The notes under the pieces were generated by a model. The model saw only the letters and a program-made list of their open reading frames with translations, had not been told where the DNA came from and made no database searches. From Enterococcus sp. BWB1-3 (GTDB lineage Bacteria > Bacillota > Bacilli > Lactobacillales > Enterococcaceae), in the NCBI RefSeq assembly GCF_016745275.1, contig NZ_JADOEP010000013.1, forward strand, positions 44,873 to 108,872: a stretch of DNA of 64,000 nucleotides. The letters are read 5' to 3'. Made by a program: the position numbers and the translations under genes. Positions 1 to 9,250 of this stretch are shown piece by piece (positions within the stretch are counted from its first letter, which is position 1; every line of letters begins with the position of its first letter).

Positions 1-49
1 CTATTTTTAGGGGGCTAGAAAATCAAAAGATAATCCGAATGCTGAATAG

Positions 50-391
50 TTATTTTCCTTTATTCAAAAGAGCCAGGCTTTCTTTCAAAACTGCTTCTCC
101 ATCAAGCGTCTCGTAATCCTCAGCTGAGATCAGCTTGTAAGGAACAGCTTTATAATTAAGAAAATCTTTTAAACGATTAACCTCATATTTAGACTGTGGA
201 CCAATCAGCAGAGCATCAACCTCCTGTGTTTGAATAATTTGTTCCGCAATAATCGCAGGAGCTGAATACACGTGAACATTGATCTTCTGTTCATCGGCAG
301 CCTGCTGGACATTTTTCACCAGCAGGCCTGTTGTAATTCCTGCAGTACAGATCAGCAGAATGGTCTTTTGTGAATCATTGGCAGTAGTCAT
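50..391 (-). CDS. Orphan PTS lactose/cellobiose-family EIIB component
   Basis: 113 residues. The N-terminal strand is followed by CTAGITTGLLV, the phosphocysteine loop of lactose/cellobiose-type EIIB proteins; Cys15 would carry the phosphate. The whole protein is one Rossmann-like EIIB domain. The ATG at 391 has a strong GGAGG-type ribosome site just upstream. It follows the permease gene by 15 nt on the same strand, so it appears to be the last gene of the chvE-mmsA-mmsB operon. No EIIA or EIIC gene is visible beside it, though the window ends 50 bases downstream. An EIIB co-transcribed with an ABC sugar importer is odd; it could serve a distant EIIC or act as a phosphorylation-dependent regulator. 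Family assignment is good; role unknown. Confidence 0.85.
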   Translation of the reverse strand: MTTANDSQKTILLICTAGITTGLLVKNVQQAADEQKINVHVYSAPAIIAEQIIQTQEVDALLIGPQSKYEVNRLKDFLNYKAVPYKLISAEDYETLDGEAVLKESLALLNKGK

Positions 392-406
392 AGCTCCTCC
401 CTCCTC

Positions 407-1612
407 TTAAGAAATCTTTTTTTTCTTATTGTAGATATCCAAAACAACTGCCAACAGAAGAATCAAGCCCTTAATTGCCTGCTGCCAGTCAACACCAATT
501 CCCAGAATGGACATCCCGTTGTTCAGAACCCCCATTACAAGACCACCGACAATGGCACCCATAATCGTACCAATACCGCCCGAAGTAGATGCACCTCCAA
601 AGTAAACAGCAGCCATCGCATCCAATTCCATAGAAGTTCCTGCCTGAGGTGTCGCTGCATTCAAGCGAGCAGCCAAGATTAATCCGGCTAAAGCAGCCAT
701 AACACCCATATTAACAAAAACCAAAAACGTAATTTTTTTCGTTTTAATCCCTGATAGCTCAGCAGCTTTTTTATTTCCGCCTGTTGCATAAATCTGACGA
801 CCGGCCACAGTTTTATTTGTCAAAAATCCATATACCGCTACAATCACACCAAGGATAATCAAAATGATGGGATATCCTTGATAGGCAGCAAAGATATAGG
901 TTATACCCACAACAATCAGCCCTGTGAAAACAGCTTTTACAAGAAAAGCATTCATCGAATCCACTTCAAACAGATTTTTCTTGCGTCGTTCACGTGAACG
1001 CCATTGTCCCAAAATTAAAGCAGCTGCAATAATAATTCCAAGAAGCATTGAAAGGAAATGGATATGTTCTCCTCCTGCAATATCCGGCAGATAGCCTGTT
1101 GAAATTTTCTGGAATGCAACTGGAAATGGTGCCAAAGATTGCCCCCCCAGAACGACCTGTGTCAGTCCACGGAACATCAGTAAGCCGGCAAGCGTGACAA
1201 TAAAAGCAGGTATGCCCACATAAGCAACCCAGAAGCCCTGCCAGGCACCAATCATTGCACCAATCACTATACAAATAGGGACAGCGAGTACTGGACTCAT
1301 TCCATTGTTCACCATCAGCATTCCTGCAATTGCACCGACAAACGCCATCACAGAGCCAACAGACAGATCAACATGCCCTAATAGAACAACCAGCAGCATG
1401 CCTGCGGCAAGTACTAAAATATGACTGTTTTGCAAAACCAGATTCGTGATATTCAGCGGACGCCAGAAAATGCCGTCTGTCATAATCTGAAAAGCAATCA
1501 GCAAAGCTGCAAGTATAATCACCATACTGTAGCGGCTGAAAATATCCATTGCTCTATCTTTAATATTTAAACTGTTTTTCTCTTTATCTACTTTATTTGT
1601 CGTATTTTCCAT
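407..1612 (-). CDS. mmsB: Monosaccharide ABC transporter permease (MmsB/GguB/XylH type)
   Basis: 401 residues with about ten hydrophobic membrane segments and the BPD_transp_2 fold of ribose/xylose/galactose permeases. The glycine-rich segment GHVDLSVGSVMAFVGAIAG and the late EAA-like loop around AGRQIYATGGNKKAAELSGI are characteristic. An internal hydrophilic loop with Arg/Lys runs (about residues 203-222) is typical of the longer XylH/GguB subgroup. The ATG at 1612 is one nucleotide past the stop of the ATPase gene, indicating translational coupling. It should form the transmembrane channel with the upstream ATPase and the ChvE-like receptor. Substrate cannot be read from sequence; the ara genes nearby point to L-arabinose or a related aldose. 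Confidence 0.93.
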   Translation of the reverse strand: MENTTNKVDKEKNSLNIKDRAMDIFSRYSMVIILAALLIAFQIMTDGIFWRPLNITNLVLQNSHILVLAAGMLLVVLLGHVDLSVGSVMAFVGAIAGMLMVNNGMSPVLAVPICIVIGAMIGAWQGFWVAYVGIPAFIVTLAGLLMFRGLTQVVLGGQSLAPFPVAFQKISTGYLPDIAGGEHIHFLSMLLGIIIAAALILGQWRSRERRKKNLFEVDSMNAFLVKAVFTGLIVVGITYIFAAYQGYPIILIILGVIVAVYGFLTNKTVAGRQIYATGGNKKAAELSGIKTKKITFLVFVNMGVMAALAGLILAARLNAATPQAGTSMELDAMAAVYFGGASTSGGIGTIMGAIVGGLVMGVLNNGMSILGIGVDWQQAIKGLILLLAVVLDIYNKKKKIS

Positions 1613-1613
1613 G

Positions 1614-3146
1614 CTAACTCACACCCTTTTCTTCCATCGTCATCAGATTCATCAGGACTTCCTGATTTGCCTCTTTCTTCAGTACTTCACCTGTAATTCG
1701 ACCTTCATTCATCGTATAAATGCGATCACACATTCCAAGAATCTCAGGGAGTTCAGAAGATATAATACAAATACTTTTTCCGGTCGCAGCCATCTCCTCA
1801 ATAATTGTATAAATTTCGTATTTGGCTCCCACATCAATTCCGCGAGTTGGTTCATCTAAAAAGAGAATATCCGGCTCTGTCATCAGCCATTTCGATAAAA
1901 CGACTTTCTGCTGATTTCCACCACTCAAACTGCCGACATTTTGGAAAACAGAATTTGTTTTAATCCTCATTTTCTTCCTATAGCTCTCTGCAGCAACAAC
2001 TTCTTTTTCTTTATCAATAACACCGTTTCGGCTGATTTTCCCAAGACTGGCTGCTGTTGTATTTTCTCTGATATCCATCAACAGATTCAAACCGAGTGCT
2101 TTCCTGTCCTCCGATACATAGGCCAGTCCATTTTGAATGGCTGCCGGTACGTCCTTAACAGATATCTCTTTGCCGTCTTTATAAACACTTCCGCTGATAT
2201 TACTTCCATAAGAATGTCCAAACAAACTCATGGCAAATTCTGTGCGTCCTGCACCCATCAAACCGGCAATTCCAACAATCTCGCCCTTACGAATTTCAAT
2301 GTTCACTTGGTTATTGATCGTTCGAGTCCCGTCAATCGGATGATGAACCGTCCAGTCTTTGACTTCAAAGTATGTATCGCCAATCTGCGGATGACGTTCC
2401 GGGTAACGGTTTGTCAGATCACGACCAACCATTCCACGAATAATTCGTTCTTCATTAATGTCATCATTTTCCAGTGTCTCAATTGTCTGACCATCACGTA
2501 AAATAGTAATACGATCCGCTACATCCACAATCTCATTCAGCTTATGAGAAATGATAATTGACGTAATCCCCTGTACTTTGAATTCCTTAATCAATTCCAG
2601 CAGATTAGCACTTTCTTCTTCATTCAATGCAGCAGTCGGCTCATCCAGAATCAACAGTCGTACTGATTTGGAAAAGGCTTTTGCTATTTCAACCAGCTGC
2701 TGCTGTCCGACACCGATTTGGGAAATCAGAGTGTTGGGATTAATGCGCAAGCCAACTGTTTTCAACAAATTATCTGTCTTTTTCTCTGTAAGGTCCCAGT
2801 CAATAACGCCATGCTTTGCTTGCTCATTTCCTAAGAATATGTTCTCTTTAATGGATAAGTAAGGACTTAATGCCAGTTCCTGATGAATAATAACAATCCC
2901 CTTATTCTCACTGTCACGCAGATCCTTGAATTTACAGGCTTCTCCGTCATAAATAATATCGCCTTCATAGCTTCCGTAGGCATATAAACCGCTGAGTACA
3001 TTCATCAACGTTGATTTTCCTGCACCATTTTCACCACAAAGTGCATGAATTTCTCCCCGTTTTATTCGCAGATTAACATTATTCAACGCACGCACACTGG
3101 AAAATTCTTTAATAATGCCTTTCATTTCCAAAATATAATCCGCCAT
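1614..3146 (-). CDS. mmsA: Monosaccharide ABC transporter ATP-binding protein, duplicated ATPase (MmsA/XylG/GguA type)
   Basis: 510 residues from the ATG at 3146, chosen because an AAGGA ribosome site lies about 9 nt upstream and [11 protein letters not shown] matches the usual N-terminus; an ATG 48 nt further upstream has no such site. Two ABC domains lie in tandem: the first has Walker [10 protein letters not shown], a signature-like region [15 protein letters not shown] and Walker [12 protein letters not shown]; the second has a degenerate Walker A around GLMGAGRTE, signature [15 protein letters not shown] and [11 protein letters not shown]. This asymmetric two-domain layout is the hallmark of ribose/xylose-class importers. 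It energises uptake with mmsB and chvE. Cytoplasmic, membrane-associated. Confidence 0.95.
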   Translation of the reverse strand: MADYILEMKGIIKEFSSVRALNNVNLRIKRGEIHALCGENGAGKSTLMNVLSGLYAYGSYEGDIIYDGEACKFKDLRDSENKGIVIIHQELALSPYLSIKENIFLGNEQAKHGVIDWDLTEKKTDNLLKTVGLRINPNTLISQIGVGQQQLVEIAKAFSKSVRLLILDEPTAALNEEESANLLELIKEFKVQGITSIIISHKLNEIVDVADRITILRDGQTIETLENDDINEERIIRGMVGRDLTNRYPERHPQIGDTYFEVKDWTVHHPIDGTRTINNQVNIEIRKGEIVGIAGLMGAGRTEFAMSLFGHSYGSNISGSVYKDGKEISVKDVPAAIQNGLAYVSEDRKALGLNLLMDIRENTTAASLGKISRNGVIDKEKEVVAAESYRKKMRIKTNSVFQNVGSLSGGNQQKVVLSKWLMTEPDILFLDEPTRGIDVGAKYEIYTIIEEMAATGKSICIISSELPEILGMCDRIYTMNEGRITGEVLKKEANQEVLMNLMTMEEKGVS

Positions 3147-3226
3147 ATTTCCCATCCTTTCTTTGCTTCCAGCTCCCTTAAAACAAGCGATCATTTAAAA
3201 TAAACTCCAATTCCTTTCTGGATAAT

Positions 3227-3266
3227 GAGAAGGGACCGAATAAATTCCGATCCCCGCCTCTTTTTA
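3227..3266. other. Imperfect hairpin between chvE and mmsA
   Basis: Arms GAGaaGGGAcCG and CGaTCCCcgcCTC can pair. It lies in the roughly 250-nt gap between the binding-protein and ATPase genes. On the plus strand it is followed by T5. On the minus (operon) strand no clear T-run follows, so it is more likely an mRNA-stabilising or attenuating structure that sets the usual excess of receptor over transporter. Inference only. Confidence 0.3.
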
Positions 3267-3393
3267 TAGACAGATACTTCGTACTTCCAGTTGTTGTATG
3301 CTCTCAACCATACTGAATAATCTCAAATTTATCTTTTTTATAGAAAGTCTGGATTTTTGCAGTGTGGAGTCTGGAAACTTAATAGAACATATT

Positions 3394-4491
3394 TTATTTC
3401 AAATCTGCTTCTGTATAATAATCTGTATCAATCAATTCCACCTTGTAATTGTCTTTATCAACAGAAATTGGGTTAGCCAGATATGTTGGAACAACTTTCA
3501 CACCGTTGTCATAAGTCTCTGTATCGTTTACAGGAACCTCTTCATCGTTGTTGATTGCTTCGATCATTTCAATAGTATTTTTAGCCAGAATACGAGTATC
3601 TTTAAAGATTGTCTGTGTTTGTTCACCGGCAATAATTGATTTCACACCGGCAACTGTTGCATCCTGCCCTGTAATAACCGGCAGCGGTTTATCCGAAGGC
3701 CCATAGCCTACACCCTTTAAAGATGAAATAATTCCCAAGCTGATTGGATCATAAGGTGAAAGAACAGCATCCAATGTTTTGTCTGTATAATTTGCACTTA
3801 ACAGGTTATCCATACGGGCCTGAGCCGTTGAACCATCCCAGCGCAGTGTAGCAATCTGATTGAAGCTTGTTTGTTTTGAGGGTGCAACTAGTTGTCCGCT
3901 GTCAAAATACGGCTGGAAGATTGACATTACACCATTATAGTTAATCAATGCATTATTATCATCTGGGGACCCGCCGAACAATTCAATATTAAATGGCCCT
4001 TCACCATCATTCAGTCCAAGTTTTTCTTCTATATAAGAAGCTTGTAAAACTCCAACACCAAAGTTGTCAAATGTTGCATAGTAGTCGACATATTCAGAAT
4101 TCATCAGCAAACGGTCATAAGCAATTACTTTAATGCCTTCATTATGCGCTTTTTCCAATACGTCCGTTAATGCTGAACCGTCAATTGATGCAATGACCAG
4201 TGTGTCCACGCCTTTTGTAATCATGTTCTCAATTTGTGCCACCTGGTTTTCTACCTTATCTTCTCCATATTGCAGATCAGTTTTGTAATCCAGTTTTTCA
4301 AGCTCTTCCACCATATTATTTCCATCGGCAATCCAACGTTCTGCTGATTTAGTCGGCATGGCAATTCCAACATATCCTTTCTCGCCGCTGCTGCCATCTG
4401 AAGCCGAGCTGCCGCCGCATGCCGACAGTAATGTTGCTCCTGTCAGCAGTAACGCAGCCAAAGTTACCGTTTTCTTAAAACCAAATTTCAT
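3394..4491 (-). CDS. chvE: Multiple-monosaccharide-binding lipoprotein (ChvE type)
   Basis: 365 residues. A lipoprotein signal peptide ends in lipobox LLSACGG with Cys25 as the lipidation site, followed by a Ser/Gly-rich linker. The rest is a periplasmic-binding-protein type I fold of the ChvE/XylF group: [12 protein letters not shown] near the start, [20 protein letters not shown] in the middle and [16 protein letters not shown] later. ChvE proteins bind arabinose, xylose, galactose or glucose. First gene of the leftward transporter operon, about 250 nt ahead of mmsA. It is divergent from the sensor operon, whose response regulator is the likely activator by analogy with known XylFII-LytS-YesN control of xylFGH in Clostridium beijerinckii. 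Confidence 0.92.
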   Translation of the reverse strand: MKFGFKKTVTLAALLLTGATLLSACGGSSASDGSSGEKGYVGIAMPTKSAERWIADGNNMVEELEKLDYKTDLQYGEDKVENQVAQIENMITKGVDTLVIASIDGSALTDVLEKAHNEGIKVIAYDRLLMNSEYVDYYATFDNFGVGVLQASYIEEKLGLNDGEGPFNIELFGGSPDDNNALINYNGVMSIFQPYFDSGQLVAPSKQTSFNQIATLRWDGSTAQARMDNLLSANYTDKTLDAVLSPYDPISLGIISSLKGVGYGPSDKPLPVITGQDATVAGVKSIIAGEQTQTIFKDTRILAKNTIEMIEAINNDEEVPVNDTETYDNGVKVVPTYLANPISVDKDNYKVELIDTDYYTEADLK

Positions 4492-4772
4492 CTTGATCCC
4501 TCCAATTTTATAATTGCTTTACATCCAGAAGTATACCGTTTTCAGTGACCGCTTACATTAAATATCTTTCATGTTTTCTGGAAATTCTTTTTGCGTTTTT
4601 TTGCACAAACAAATGCATCTGGGAATTTTTTAGTTTTTCTTGGATTTTTTTCGTATGTTGTTTCCAGCAACTAAATCCAGCTGATTTTTGGTAAAATATA
4701 GAAAAGAGGCAATGAATAGAAATATTCGACGTCAAAATTTTCAAACACATCCCAAGGAAGAGTGAATAAATC
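4492..4772. promoter_or_regulatory. Divergent control region between transporter and sensor operons
   Basis: 281 bp separating two divergent operons, AT-rich with several T-runs. Both promoters and the YesN-type regulator's sites should lie here, but I cannot define the operators. A partial CcpA (cre)-like match with a good right half, CGTTTTCA, lies at about 4537-4544 in the chvE leader; its left half is poor. No gene is present. Confidence 0.5.
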
Positions 4773-5747
4773 ATGAAAAAATTTTTCCCCGCCATTTTTC
4801 TTTTATTATTTTTTTTAAGCGCTTGCAATTCTGCTGTTATTTCAGATGAGGAGCAGCAAAGCCTGGTCATTGGTTTTTCACAATCAGGAACTGAGAGCAA
4901 ATGGCGCAAACGTCATACAGACTCTATCCGCACTGAGCTGGAAAAAAATAATCAGGTCCTTTACCGTAACGGATATATGAATCAGGAACGCCAGATTCAG
5001 GATATCCGTACTTTTATTGCCTACAAAGTGGACATGATTGTCTTTACTCCTCTGCAGGAGGATGGATGGGAACCGGTTCTGAAAGAAGCCAAGCAGGCAG
5101 CAATTCCGGTTATCATTGTGGATCGGCATATTAATGTGTCTGATCAAAGTCTCTATGTTACACATATCGGGCCCAGCTTTAAAGCCGAAGGGAATCGAGG
5201 TGGGCTCTATGTCAGCAACCATTTTTCAACTGTTGAACAGCCGGAAATAAATATTTTGGAGCTCGCCGGACTGCCTGATACCTCTCCTACCACACTTCGG
5301 ACAGACGGCTTTCAGGAAACCATTTCACGGGATAACCGTATGGAAGTAGTCGATACACTGTACGGAGACTATATTCGGATGAAAGGAAAAGAACAAATGG
5401 AAAAATATATTGAGGCTCATGACATTTCAACCATTGATGTTCTTTACAGCCATAATGATGAAATGACACACGGAGCTTTAGAAGCCTTGAAAAAGACAGA
5501 TATCGTTCCCGGAGAAGACATTGTTATCGTGACCATTGATGCCCAGGAGGACATGATAGAAAAGCTTCGGACTGGGGAAGTAAACTGTGTGGTGGAATGT
5601 AATCCCAACGCAGGCTGGTTTGTAGCAAATGCCATTGAACGCTATTTTGCCAGTGACAATAAAGAGGATTTTGTACGTGAAATCTATATGTTTGAAACAG
5701 TCTTTTCCGAAACCAATCTGGATAAAATCCCTACCAGAAATTACTAA
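4773..5747 (+). CDS. Extracytoplasmic sugar-binding lipoprotein of a three-component sensor
   Basis: 324 residues. Lipoprotein signal peptide with lipobox LSAC (Cys18). The mature part is a periplasmic-binding-protein type I domain: LVIGFSQSGTESKWRKRHTDSI is the first strand-helix, followed by DMIVFTPLQEDGW and AAIPVIIVDRHI, and near the end DIVIVTIDAQEDMIEKL. This resembles galactofuranose/ribose-type receptors (YtfQ-like). It stands at the head of an operon with a YesM-type kinase (11 nt gap) and a YesN-type regulator and has no dedicated permease, so it is best read as the ligand-sensing subunit that docks on the kinase's extracellular domain. Ligand unknown; the divergent chvE operon suggests an aldose. 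Confidence 0.85.
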   Translation: MKKFFPAIFLLLFFLSACNSAVISDEEQQSLVIGFSQSGTESKWRKRHTDSIRTELEKNNQVLYRNGYMNQERQIQDIRTFIAYKVDMIVFTPLQEDGWEPVLKEAKQAAIPVIIVDRHINVSDQSLYVTHIGPSFKAEGNRGGLYVSNHFSTVEQPEINILELAGLPDTSPTTLRTDGFQETISRDNRMEVVDTLYGDYIRMKGKEQMEKYIEAHDISTIDVLYSHNDEMTHGALEALKKTDIVPGEDIVIVTIDAQEDMIEKLRTGEVNCVVECNPNAGWFVANAIERYFASDNKEDFVREIYMFETVFSETNLDKIPTRNY

Positions 5748-5758
5748 AGGAGCCGCTT

Positions 5759-7198
5759 ATGAAAAAGGCACTCAGCATTAAACAAATCTTTTCCCATGCA
5801 AATAAATTAATGCTTGCTCTGGCGATTGTTCCTTTATTTATCAGTATTTTACTTTATTCCAGACAAATTTTTCTTTATAAAAACACTGTGACCAATATTC
5901 AGAAAGCCAATGAGATAGCAGCAAAGGTAGATGAAGAGGTATTGGAGGATATGTGGGATGTAGTGACCGGGCAGACTGCATTGAACTCTTATATTGGCAA
6001 CAGCATTGTTGATGAACTGCGGGCGGATATTCATCATATTCAGGAAAACACCAGCACAAACGGGGAACGGAGCATATTGGAGGTGGCGCTGAGAATTATT
6101 GATTCTCTGGAAAATTATCAGACAAAGATCTTCGAAAATCTAACTCAGGAAAACTCCTATGAAAAAAATAAAGAAATAATGATTCAGGTCGAATCAGTCA
6201 CTCAGCTTCTTTCAGACATTCTGCAGGAATTTGTACGAATTGAAATCAATTTAGCCAGTCAGAAAAATAATGAGCTGGCACACTCTCTGGTTATATTGTC
6301 TCTCGCAGAGCTGGGGATAGTTATAGTCATTCTTTATTTTGTTCAGAGAAACCGCAAATTTCTGGATGAAAAAATTCAACAGCCGCTGGACAACGTAATT
6401 GTTATGTCTCATGAATTGTCAAAAGGTCATTTGGGCTATCGGCTGGAGCTCCCGGATACACCGGAGCTCTCCTCCTTAACAGAAAGTCTTAATAAAATGG
6501 CAGACGACCTGACGCAGCTGCTGGAAGAAAATGTGTTAAAGCAATACCATCTGGCGCAAAGTGAAGTACGCGTGCTGCAGGCGCAAATTACTCCTCATTT
6601 TGTTTACAACAGTTTAGATGCAATTGTCTCTCTGATTGAACAAAAACACTATGATGAAGCAAAAGAAATGACCTTTGCTCTTTCAGATTTCTTCCGAATT
6701 TCTCTAAGTAAAGGAAAAGACTGGATTACTGTAGATACTGAAATCCGACATATCAAGGATTACCTGATTATATTAAAAATTCGGTATGGAGAAATGCTGA
6801 GCTTTGAAATCAATGTTCCGGAACAGTTAAAAGATTATGAAATTCTAAAAATGATTTTACAGCCTCTGATCGAAAATGCTGTTTATCACGGAACCAAATT
6901 TATTCGACGTACCGGATACATTCAGGTAAACGTCACAGAAACAGAAAACGATCTGATTTTTACTGTTTCAGATAATGGTATCGGCATGCTTCCTGAACGA
7001 CTTCAGAAGGTTCAGGAAGAACTTGAAAAAGGGATTGATTCTGATTTCAGTACAGGTTACGGTTTGTATAATGTGAACAAACGCCTGCTGCTCTACTATG
7101 GCAGAGAGGCCGGCATCCAAGTTGAAAGTCAGTATCGGCATGGAACAGTCATTACAGTGACCGTCCCTAAGCGACAGGAGGACCCGCCCAATGTATAA
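5759..7198 (+). CDS. Sensor histidine kinase, YesM/LytS-like (HisKA_7TM-less, HPK8 type)
   Basis: 479 residues. Membrane segments at about 17-34 and 176-195 bracket an extracellular helical sensor domain rich in Glu/Gln. A HAMP-like linker follows, then a His_kinase domain with the phospho-acceptor motif QAQITPHFVYNSLDAI (His near residue 280), the N box QPLIENAVYHG, and ATP-lid motifs DNGIGMLPE and TGYGLYNV. PHFVYN in place of a classic H box is typical of YesM-class kinases. The start has an AAAGGAG site and lies 11 nt after the lipoprotein gene; the 3' end overlaps the regulator gene by 8 nt. It should phosphorylate the downstream YesN-type regulator in response to sugar-loaded lipoprotein. 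Confidence 0.9.
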   Translation: MKKALSIKQIFSHANKLMLALAIVPLFISILLYSRQIFLYKNTVTNIQKANEIAAKVDEEVLEDMWDVVTGQTALNSYIGNSIVDELRADIHHIQENTSTNGERSILEVALRIIDSLENYQTKIFENLTQENSYEKNKEIMIQVESVTQLLSDILQEFVRIEINLASQKNNELAHSLVILSLAELGIVIVILYFVQRNRKFLDEKIQQPLDNVIVMSHELSKGHLGYRLELPDTPELSSLTESLNKMADDLTQLLEENVLKQYHLAQSEVRVLQAQITPHFVYNSLDAIVSLIEQKHYDEAKEMTFALSDFFRISLSKGKDWITVDTEIRHIKDYLIILKIRYGEMLSFEINVPEQLKDYEILKMILQPLIENAVYHGTKFIRRTGYIQVNVTETENDLIFTVSDNGIGMLPERLQKVQEELEKGIDSDFSTGYGLYNVNKRLLLYYGREAGIQVESQYRHGTVITVTVPKRQEDPPNV

Positions 7199-8747
7199 AG
7201 TTTTTATTGTTGAAGATGAGCATTTAATCAGAGAAAGTTTACGAAAACAGATTCTGACACTCAGTGAAACATATCCTATTACTTACGTTGGAGAAGCCGG
7301 TGATGGGGAAATGGCTTTAGCCTCAATCCTGGACTTTCAGCCTGACATCATTCTAACGGATATCAAAATGCCTTTCATGGACGGGCTGACATTTGCCAGA
7401 GAATCGAGAAAAGTACTTCCCTGGACCCGTATCATTTTTATCAGCGGCTTTGACGACTTTGATTATATGAAGGGAGCCATACAGGTTCAGGCAGATGAAT
7501 ACTTACTAAAACCAATTAAAACAGATGAGCTGGAAACAACCATCGCACGGGTTGTTCAACGTCTGTCGCAGCAGAAACAGTCCACTGCTCCACAGTCAAA
7601 TTCAGAGCTGCTGATCACTGAAGTAAAGAAAAATCATTTCCTGAATGGACTTTTCAAAGGCGATTTGGATATACCAACAGCCATTAAAGAGTCTCAGAAC
7701 TTCCAGCGGACAATTATCGGCAAAAAGCTTACCGTTGTACTTGCAACCAATCAATTTAACAGTAATTTTGAGGACTATGCCCATTTCAGCGAATATCTAA
7801 ATTATCTTTTTTCCGAAGATGACAGTATCTTGTTTTCCAGTGTCTCCTCTCATTTTATTAAATTTCTGATTTTTGATACACAGAAGGAAGATGTACTCGA
7901 AAAAAGTTATCAGCTGGCACAGACGCTGATTCACGAGCTGGAACAAAATTCTCAGGATGATATTGCCGTAGCGATTGGTCCGGTGGTAGAACGAATCAGT
8001 GAAATCTCCGCTTCATATCAAAAAGCAAGAGAGATGCTGGCTACCTACGGCTACCTTCGAACAGAAAAAATTATCAGCTATGAAGATGACATGAAGGAAG
8101 GAGAGCTCTCACCAACTCATCCGTTTAAAATGGATTTGGCAGATGAAATTTCCGGCCTTACTCAGGAAAACAGTGAAGTACTTGTTCAAAAGCTTTGTCA
8201 GCACCAAGACACATTTGAACGTACTCGAATGGTTCGATTCTTCATTTTAACTGAACTGACTGGTCTGGTTAAAAAGAAACAGCAGAATGCACCGGAAAAA
8301 TTTTCATCTGCAGATGCACTAACTAATTTGATTGAAATATCTTCAAGCAGCGAGCATTATGAAAAAATGATTCGGGAAATGATTAACTATCTGATTGAGG
8401 TTAGGATTCATCCCTCTATGTCAAAATACCAAAGCGTCATTAATCATGCTCTAACCTTCATTAATGAAAAGTATACCGATCCTGATATTTCCTTAAATAT
8501 GGTTGCTGATGAACTTTCCTTAAGTCCCGCTCATTTCAGTACCATTTTTTCACAATCACTAGGCAAAACATTCATAGAATATCTTACTGACCAGAGAATT
8601 AATCTTGCAAAATCTTTATTAAAAGAAACGAACCAAAAGCTGTCCGAAATTGCATTTGAAATCGGCTACAATGACCCTAACTATTTCAGCTTTATATTTA
8701 AAAAGAAAAAAGGGATTTCTCCTAAAGAGTATCGACAAAAAAATTGA
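7191..8747 (+). CDS. Response regulator, YesN type (receiver plus AraC-family DNA-binding domain)
   Basis: 518 residues. N-terminal receiver (about 1-125) with acidic pair ED at 8-9, phospho-acceptor Asp57 in ILTDIKMPFMDG and conserved Lys in DEYLLKPI. A long central region (130-405) of the YesN type has no recognised catalytic motif. The C-terminus (about 415-518) holds two AraC helix-turn-helix motifs: ISLNMVADELSLSPAHFSTIF and KLSEIAFEIGYNDPNYFSFIF, ending with the family's GISPKEYR. It overlaps the kinase gene by 8 nt. It most likely activates the divergent chvE operon and perhaps its own; targets are inferred from layout. A terminator follows at 8783. Confidence 0.92.
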   Translation: MYKVFIVEDEHLIRESLRKQILTLSETYPITYVGEAGDGEMALASILDFQPDIILTDIKMPFMDGLTFARESRKVLPWTRIIFISGFDDFDYMKGAIQVQADEYLLKPIKTDELETTIARVVQRLSQQKQSTAPQSNSELLITEVKKNHFLNGLFKGDLDIPTAIKESQNFQRTIIGKKLTVVLATNQFNSNFEDYAHFSEYLNYLFSEDDSILFSSVSSHFIKFLIFDTQKEDVLEKSYQLAQTLIHELEQNSQDDIAVAIGPVVERISEISASYQKAREMLATYGYLRTEKIISYEDDMKEGELSPTHPFKMDLADEISGLTQENSEVLVQKLCQHQDTFERTRMVRFFILTELTGLVKKKQQNAPEKFSSADALTNLIEISSSSEHYEKMIREMINYLIEVRIHPSMSKYQSVINHALTFINEKYTDPDISLNMVADELSLSPAHFSTIFSQSLGKTFIEYLTDQRINLAKSLLKETNQKLSEIAFEIGYNDPNYFSFIFKKKKGISPKEYRQKN

Positions 8748-8782
8748 ATTTATCCATTAAAATTACCTTGTAACATTAAAAA

Positions 8783-8838
8783 CAGGCGAAGCTCCGATCA
8801 TTGCTGCTGACCTTCTGGAGCTTCTCCTGCTTTATTTT
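8783..8838 (+). terminator. Rho-independent terminator after the sensor operon
   Basis: Arms CAGGCGAAGCTCC (8783-8795) and GGAGCTTCTCCTG (8817-8829) pair with one mismatch and are followed by CTTTATTTTTT. Confidence 0.8.
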
Positions 8839-8880
8839 TTGTTTAAAAATCATTTGTTTGTCAAGCATTTCTCTCAGATA

Positions 8881-9141
8881 CAGAGCGACATTTCCCCACT
8901 CCAGATAATCAGTTACACCGGACGGCACTTATATTTCCAGTGTAATTTCCCCATGATGAACAAGCTTTCATCCATACATAACAAATTCCTCTGAACCAAG
9001 GTTTGCTGTGAAAATAATGACAGACAGATCAGCTGTGGGCATTCCCCCTTTAACCTTTTCATCAGTAAGAAGGATAATCCAAGCCGTCGATACCACTCGG
9101 CTGATCAGCGGACCTTCAAAATGAATGCAATCGACCCCTAG
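8881..9141 (-). pseudogene. Decayed coding remnant downstream of araA, unidentified
   Basis: On the minus strand one frame reads without stops for about 57 codons from near 9141 to 8971. It has protein-like composition (for example GMPTADLSVIIFTANLG) before a TGA at 8970, and recognisable but stop-broken sense continues to about 8920, then shifts frame (LEWGNVALYLREMLDKQ). No start codon or ribosome site is evident. I read it as the decaying end of a gene that once followed araA. I cannot name the family. Weak evidence. Confidence 0.3.
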
Positions 9142-9170
9142 GAATTAAAAGTCGCTTGCTCTCTACTTTT

Positions 9171-9217
9171 AAAAGGAGTGAGACACCTCTTTCCCTCCGG
9201 ATAGTTGTCTCACCCCT
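9171..9217 (-). terminator. Terminator of the araBDA operon
   Basis: On the minus strand, GGGGTGAGACA pairs with TGTCTCACTCC and is followed by TTTTAAAAGT. It lies about 35 nt past the araA stop. Confidence 0.8.
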
Positions 9218-9250
9218 TCCGATTTATTTAAAAACAACAATCGGTTCGTT

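Noticed and set aside
4531..4544. cre-like site in the chvE leader
   Set aside because: Only the right half fits; the left half mismatches at three positions, so it is mentioned only within the control-region entry.
4553..4909. 118-codon minus-strand frame overlapping the sensor lipoprotein start
   Set aside because: Antisense to the signal peptide of a well-supported gene; low-complexity Lys/Phe composition without family resemblance.
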